16,193 nt of DNA, taken from NCBI GenBank assembly GCA_943324395.2, contig CALPLL020000013.1:1-16193 (forward strand). The letters run 5' to 3'. Made by a program: the position numbers and the translations under genes. The notes under the pieces were generated by a model, which searched no databases, had not been told where the DNA came from, and worked only from the letters and a program-made list of their open reading frames with translations. The stretch is from Rhizobium sp. Q54. Its GTDB lineage: Bacteria; Bacteroidota; Bacteroidia; Flavobacteriales; Flavobacteriaceae. Shown piece after piece: positions 13,596-16,193 of this stretch (positions are counted from its first letter, which is position 1; each line of letters starts with the position of its first letter).

Positions 13596-14552
13596 ATGAA
13601 AAATTGGTTGTCACTATTTTCCTTATTGGTGGTTTTATCCTCCTGTGATAAAAAAAATAAAATCGAAAAAGAAGTCGAGGAAATTCCGGTTACAATAAAC
13701 GTAGAACGATTTGATAAAATTTTCTACGAATCTCCTGTGGAAAATCTTCAAAATGTAAAACAAAAATACCCCTATTTTTTTCCTGCCCAAACTCCAGACT
13801 CTGTTTGGGTAAACAAAATAAAAAATCCACTTAACAGAGAATTGTATTCAGAAGTACAAAAAAAATACTCCAATTTTGAAAAAGTAAATTCGGATTTAGA
13901 GTCACTTTTCCAACACATAAAATTCTATTTTCCGGAAACCAAAACTCCAAAAGTAATTACCTTAATTTCAGAAATGGATTATCAAAATAAAGCCATTTAC
14001 GCTGATAGTTTAGTGTTGATATCGCTTGATTTGTATTTAGGCAAAAATCATAAATTTTATGAATTTCCAGAATATTTGAAACAAAATTTTGAGCAAAATC
14101 AAATTATGCCCGACATTGTTTCGAGTTTTTCACTTAGAAAAATACCCTTTGAAAACAATAGAAATTTGCTTTCGCAAATGATATATGCAGGAAAACAACT
14201 CTATTTAAAAGACTTATTATTACCTGGAACTTCCGATGCAGAAAAAATTGGATATACTCCAAAACAAATCTCCTGGTGTCAAGAAAACGAGAGTTACATG
14301 TGGCGTTATTTTATTCAAGAACAATTACTTTATAGCACCGATTTAAAATTAGCAAGTCGTTTTATAAATACGGCACCTTTTTCAAAGTTTTATCTCGAAA
14401 TTGATAACGAATCACCAGGAAGAGTAGGGACTTGGATTGGATGGCAAATTGTTCGTTCTTACATGAATAATAATGATCTAAATTTGCAACAATTATTGCA
14501 AATGGATCCCATAGAAATATTTCAAAAATCAAAATACAAACCTAAAAAATAA
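13596..14552 (+). CDS. gldB: Gliding motility lipoprotein GldB
   Basis: GldB is required for gliding in Flavobacterium johnsoniae and is linked with the Gld/T9SS machinery in the cell envelope. The 318-residue protein begins with a lipoprotein signal (MKNWLSLFSLLVVLSSC, lipobox LSSC, Cys17) and a charged KKNKIEKE linker. The body has GldB-typical segments: INVERFDKIFYESP (34-47), PYFFPAQTPDSVW, and the C-terminal region with PGRVGTWIGWQIVRSYM. The last of these resembles the fold of DUF2268-like Zn-peptidase relatives without an evident HExxH. It is followed by gldC with a one-base TAATG overlap, the gldBC arrangement of gliding flavobacteria. The upstream hairpin element lies in its leader. 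Confidence 0.95.
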   Translation: MKNWLSLFSLLVVLSSCDKKNKIEKEVEEIPVTINVERFDKIFYESPVENLQNVKQKYPYFFPAQTPDSVWVNKIKNPLNRELYSEVQKKYSNFEKVNSDLESLFQHIKFYFPETKTPKVITLISEMDYQNKAIYADSLVLISLDLYLGKNHKFYEFPEYLKQNFEQNQIMPDIVSSFSLRKIPFENNRNLLSQMIYAGKQLYLKDLLLPGTSDAEKIGYTPKQISWCQENESYMWRYFIQEQLLYSTDLKLASRFINTAPFSKFYLEIDNESPGRVGTWIGWQIVRSYMNNNDLNLQQLLQMDPIEIFQKSKYKPKK

Positions 14553-14884
14553 TGGCAAATTCAACCTCTGAAATTAATTTTTTCATTGATTTAGACGAAA
14601 ATAAAGTACCCGAAAAATTAAGCTGGTCTGCTCAAGACGGCGGTGTGAATTCTGAAGAAGCGAAAGCAATTATGTTGGCTATTTGGGATAGCAAAACCAA
14701 AGAATCTTTACGCATCGATTTATGGACAAAAGACATGCCAGTTGATGAAATGAAACTCTTTTTTCATCAAACTTTAGTTGCCATGTCCGATACTTATAAG
14801 CGTGCAACAGGCGATGAAAAAATGTCGGAAACCATGAAAGATTTTTGCGATTATTTTGCTGAGAAATTGGAATTATTAAAATAA
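14552..14884 (+). CDS. gldC: Gliding motility protein GldC
   Basis: This is a 110-residue acidic cytoplasmic protein with no signal peptide. It starts MANSTSEINFFIDLDENKVPEKLSW, includes DGGVNSEEAKAIMLAIWDSKTKESLRIDLWTKDMPVDEMKLFFHQTL, and ends with a helical FCDYFAEKLELLK, all characteristic of GldC. In F. johnsoniae gldC supports gldB function, but its biochemical role is not known. The start codon overlaps the gldB stop codon by one base, so the two are translationally coupled. It is convergent with engB, 8 bases apart, with no hairpin terminator visible between them. Confidence 0.95.
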   Translation: MANSTSEINFFIDLDENKVPEKLSWSAQDGGVNSEEAKAIMLAIWDSKTKESLRIDLWTKDMPVDEMKLFFHQTLVAMSDTYKRATGDEKMSETMKDFCDYFAEKLELLK

Positions 14885-14892
14885 TATAGTTT

Positions 14893-15513
14893 CTAAAACT
14901 GACTATTATTTTTAAAAACTTCCTGATTTACTTCGTCAATGTAAGTCAATAACTCCATTTTACCGGTCATTTCAGTTGCTGAGGTTACAAAATGATGGGG
15001 CATTTCGGCCCAATTGTTGGCAAACATTTGCTTTTTGTAGGCAGCAATGTGAGAATTTATTTTCACCTTACTGATTTTATCGGCTTTTGTGAAAATGATA
15101 CAAAAAGGAATTTCACTTTCTCCCATATATGACATAAATTCGATATCAATATTTTGAGCCTCATGACGAATATCTATTAAAACAAAAGCACAAACTAATT
15201 GTTCGCGTGTTTCAAAATAATCAGTGATAAATTGTTGGAATATCGATTTGGTTTTTTTAGAAACCTTAGCATAACCGTACCCTGGTAAATCAACCAAAAA
15301 CCAATTATTATTAATTAAAAAGTGATTAATTAATTGCGTTTTTCCTGGTCTTCCTGATGTTTTTGCTAAATTTTTATGATTAGTAATCATGTTTATCAAC
15401 GAAGATTTTCCAACATTTGACCGACCAATAAAGGCATATTCTGGTAAAAAGTCTTTGGGACATTTATCTACTTCTGAATTGCTAATAATAAATTCGGCGG
15501 TATTAATTTTCAT
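14893..15513 (-). CDS. engB: Ribosome biogenesis GTPase EngB (YihA/YsxC)
   Basis: EngB is an essential GTPase that assists assembly of the large ribosomal subunit. Counted from the ATG at 15511-15513 it has 206 residues: G1 GRSNVGKSS (30-38), switch GRPGKTQLIN (54-63), G3 DLPGYGYA (75-82), G4 TKAD (142-145), G5 SAT (178-180). A longer in-frame reading from 15561 would start upstream of a good promoter (TACCTTTG at 15533-15540 with TTG 18 bases before it), so it cannot be the real start from that promoter. The proposed start, MKINTAEFIISN, fits the family N-terminus. It is downstream of the hydrolase gene on the same strand but separately promoted. Confidence 0.96.
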   Translation of the reverse strand: MKINTAEFIISNSEVDKCPKDFLPEYAFIGRSNVGKSSLINMITNHKNLAKTSGRPGKTQLINHFLINNNWFLVDLPGYGYAKVSKKTKSIFQQFITDYFETREQLVCAFVLIDIRHEAQNIDIEFMSYMGESEIPFCIIFTKADKISKVKINSHIAAYKKQMFANNWAEMPHHFVTSATEMTGKMELLTYIDEVNQEVFKNNSQF

Positions 15514-15532
15514 AATCAATTTTGATTTTTGG

Positions 15533-15561
15533 CAAAGGTAGGCAAAAAAAACACCAAACAA
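15533..15561 (-). promoter_or_regulatory. engB promoter (TTG-N18-TACCTTTG)
   Basis: On the minus strand, TTG (15559-15561), an 18-base spacer and TACCTTTG (15533-15540) match the flavobacterial consensus. The engB ATG is 19 bases downstream, which decides the start codon. Confidence 0.75.
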
Positions 15562-15588
15562 TTTTAGAAATAATTTGCGAAAATTATT

Positions 15589-16193
15589 TTATAAATTAAC
15601 CTTTTTTAACCATTCAAGCATAATTGCGTTAAATTCATCTGGTCGCTCCATCATTGCAGCATGACCACATTTGTCAATCCAATATAATGTTGAGTTAGGT
15701 AATAACTTGTTAAATTCTAATGCTACTTCAGGCGGAGTTACATTGTCATTTTTACCCCAAATAATGCAGGTTGGAACGTGCATTTTAGGCAAATCTTTAG
15801 CCATATTATGTCTAATTGCGCTTTTTGCAATAGTTAGCGTTTTTATCAATTTAATTCTGTCATTAGCCATTCTAAAAACTTCGTCAACCATTTCTTTAGT
15901 AGCAATTTTAGGATCGTAAAACACGGCCTCTGCTTTCTTTTGAATGTAATCATAATCACCACGTCTTGGGTAACTATCTCCCATAGCATTTTCATAAAGA
16001 CCTGAACTGCCAGTAATTACAAGTCCTAGCATCTTTTCTGGATACATTTTTGCATGATACAAAGCGATGTGGCCGCCCAATGAATTTCCCATTAATATTA
16101 CCCTGTCGAAACCTTTAAAAACTATAAAATCTTTTACATATTTTGCAAAAGCCTTTACATTGGTTCGCAATAAACTTTGGGTATAAATAGGTA
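15589..16193 (-). CDS. Alpha/beta-fold hydrolase, 5' end outside the window
   Basis: The reading frame stays open to the window edge. The residues before the TTG at 16168-16170 (PIYTQSLL) continue the protein, so that codon is not the start and the gene is partial. The visible part covers the C-terminal two thirds or more of an alpha/beta hydrolase: nucleophile elbow GNSLGG in VILMGNSLGGHIALYHAK, ITGSSGLYENAMGDSYPRR, a helical cap segment (IQKKAEAVFYDPK to RHNMAKDLPK), the acid in IWGKNDNVTPPEV, and the catalytic His in DKCGHAAMMERPDEF. No signal peptide can be judged because the N-terminus is missing. It resembles the MhpC/2-hydroxymuconate hydrolase type, but the substrate is unknown. Confidence 0.9.
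   Translation of the reverse strand, partial: PIYTQSLLRTNVKAFAKYVKDFIVFKGFDRVILMGNSLGGHIALYHAKMYPEKMLGLVITGSSGLYENAMGDSYPRRGDYDYIQKKAEAVFYDPKIATKEMVDEVFRMANDRIKLIKTLTIAKSAIRHNMAKDLPKMHVPTCIIWGKNDNVTPPEVALEFNKLLPNSTLYWIDKCGHAAMMERPDEFNAIMLEWLKKVNL

Noticed and set aside
16168..16170. TTG as the start codon of the alpha/beta hydrolase
   Set aside because: The frame remains open to the window edge, and the upstream residues continue a typical hydrolase sequence. The gene is simply cut by the window.

Overview
The window comes from the chromosome of a member of the Bacteroidota, almost certainly Flavobacterium or a very close relative. The pointers are a low G+C content, the gliding genes gldB and gldC, two secreted proteins with type IX secretion (T9SS) type A C-terminal sorting domains, Bacteroidota -7 promoter boxes (TAnnTTTG) and no obvious Shine-Dalgarno sequences, and a DnaG primase of the zinc-ligand-less kind that I associate with this group.

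Layout. (1) 1-210: a tRNA-Gly(TCC) gene with a terminator, followed by an exact 54-bp second copy of the tRNA 3' end plus terminator. (2) 203-1757: pepE (dipeptidase E) on the minus strand, divergent from a secreted carboxypeptidase-regulatory-like protein. (3) 1824-2752: tatA, translationally coupled to a PAP2 membrane phosphatase, convergent with an O-methyltransferase. (4) 3400-5541: a secreted LpqC/PHB-depolymerase-like esterase flanked by two near-identical 50-bp promoter-bearing repeats, then rlmN and a strong bidirectional terminator. (5) 5560-6411: an unrecognised lipoprotein on the minus strand. (6) 6521-9587: a long-chain polyprenyl diphosphate synthase (quinone side chain), dnaG, and a terminator shared with the convergent gene. 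(7) 9607-11911: two T9SS-sorted proteins on the minus strand, one a lamin-tail multidomain protein and one that is little more than a signal peptide plus a sorting domain. (8) 12002-13449: nadE then pth, a minus-strand operon. (9) 13450-13595: a regulatory region with face-to-face -7 boxes and a long imperfect hairpin element. (10) 13596-14884: gldB-gldC, coupled. (11) 14893-16193: engB and an alpha/beta hydrolase that runs off the right edge, both on the minus strand.

Most of the content is housekeeping: translation quality control (pth, rlmN), ribosome assembly (engB), replication (dnaG), NAD and quinone synthesis (nadE, polyprenyl synthase) and export (tatA). Gliding/T9SS genes and surface-protein genes are interleaved with it. 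GldB belongs to the gliding machinery linked to T9SS, and the two sorting-domain proteins are likely clients of that system. I see no transposase, integrase, CRISPR array, toxin-antitoxin pair or defence island, and no stretch over 300 bases lacks a gene. The signals worth a second look are the two duplicated regulatory segments, the zinc-ligand-free primase, the cargo-less T9SS protein, the hairpin element before gldB, and promoters so close to start codons that the mRNAs may be leaderless.
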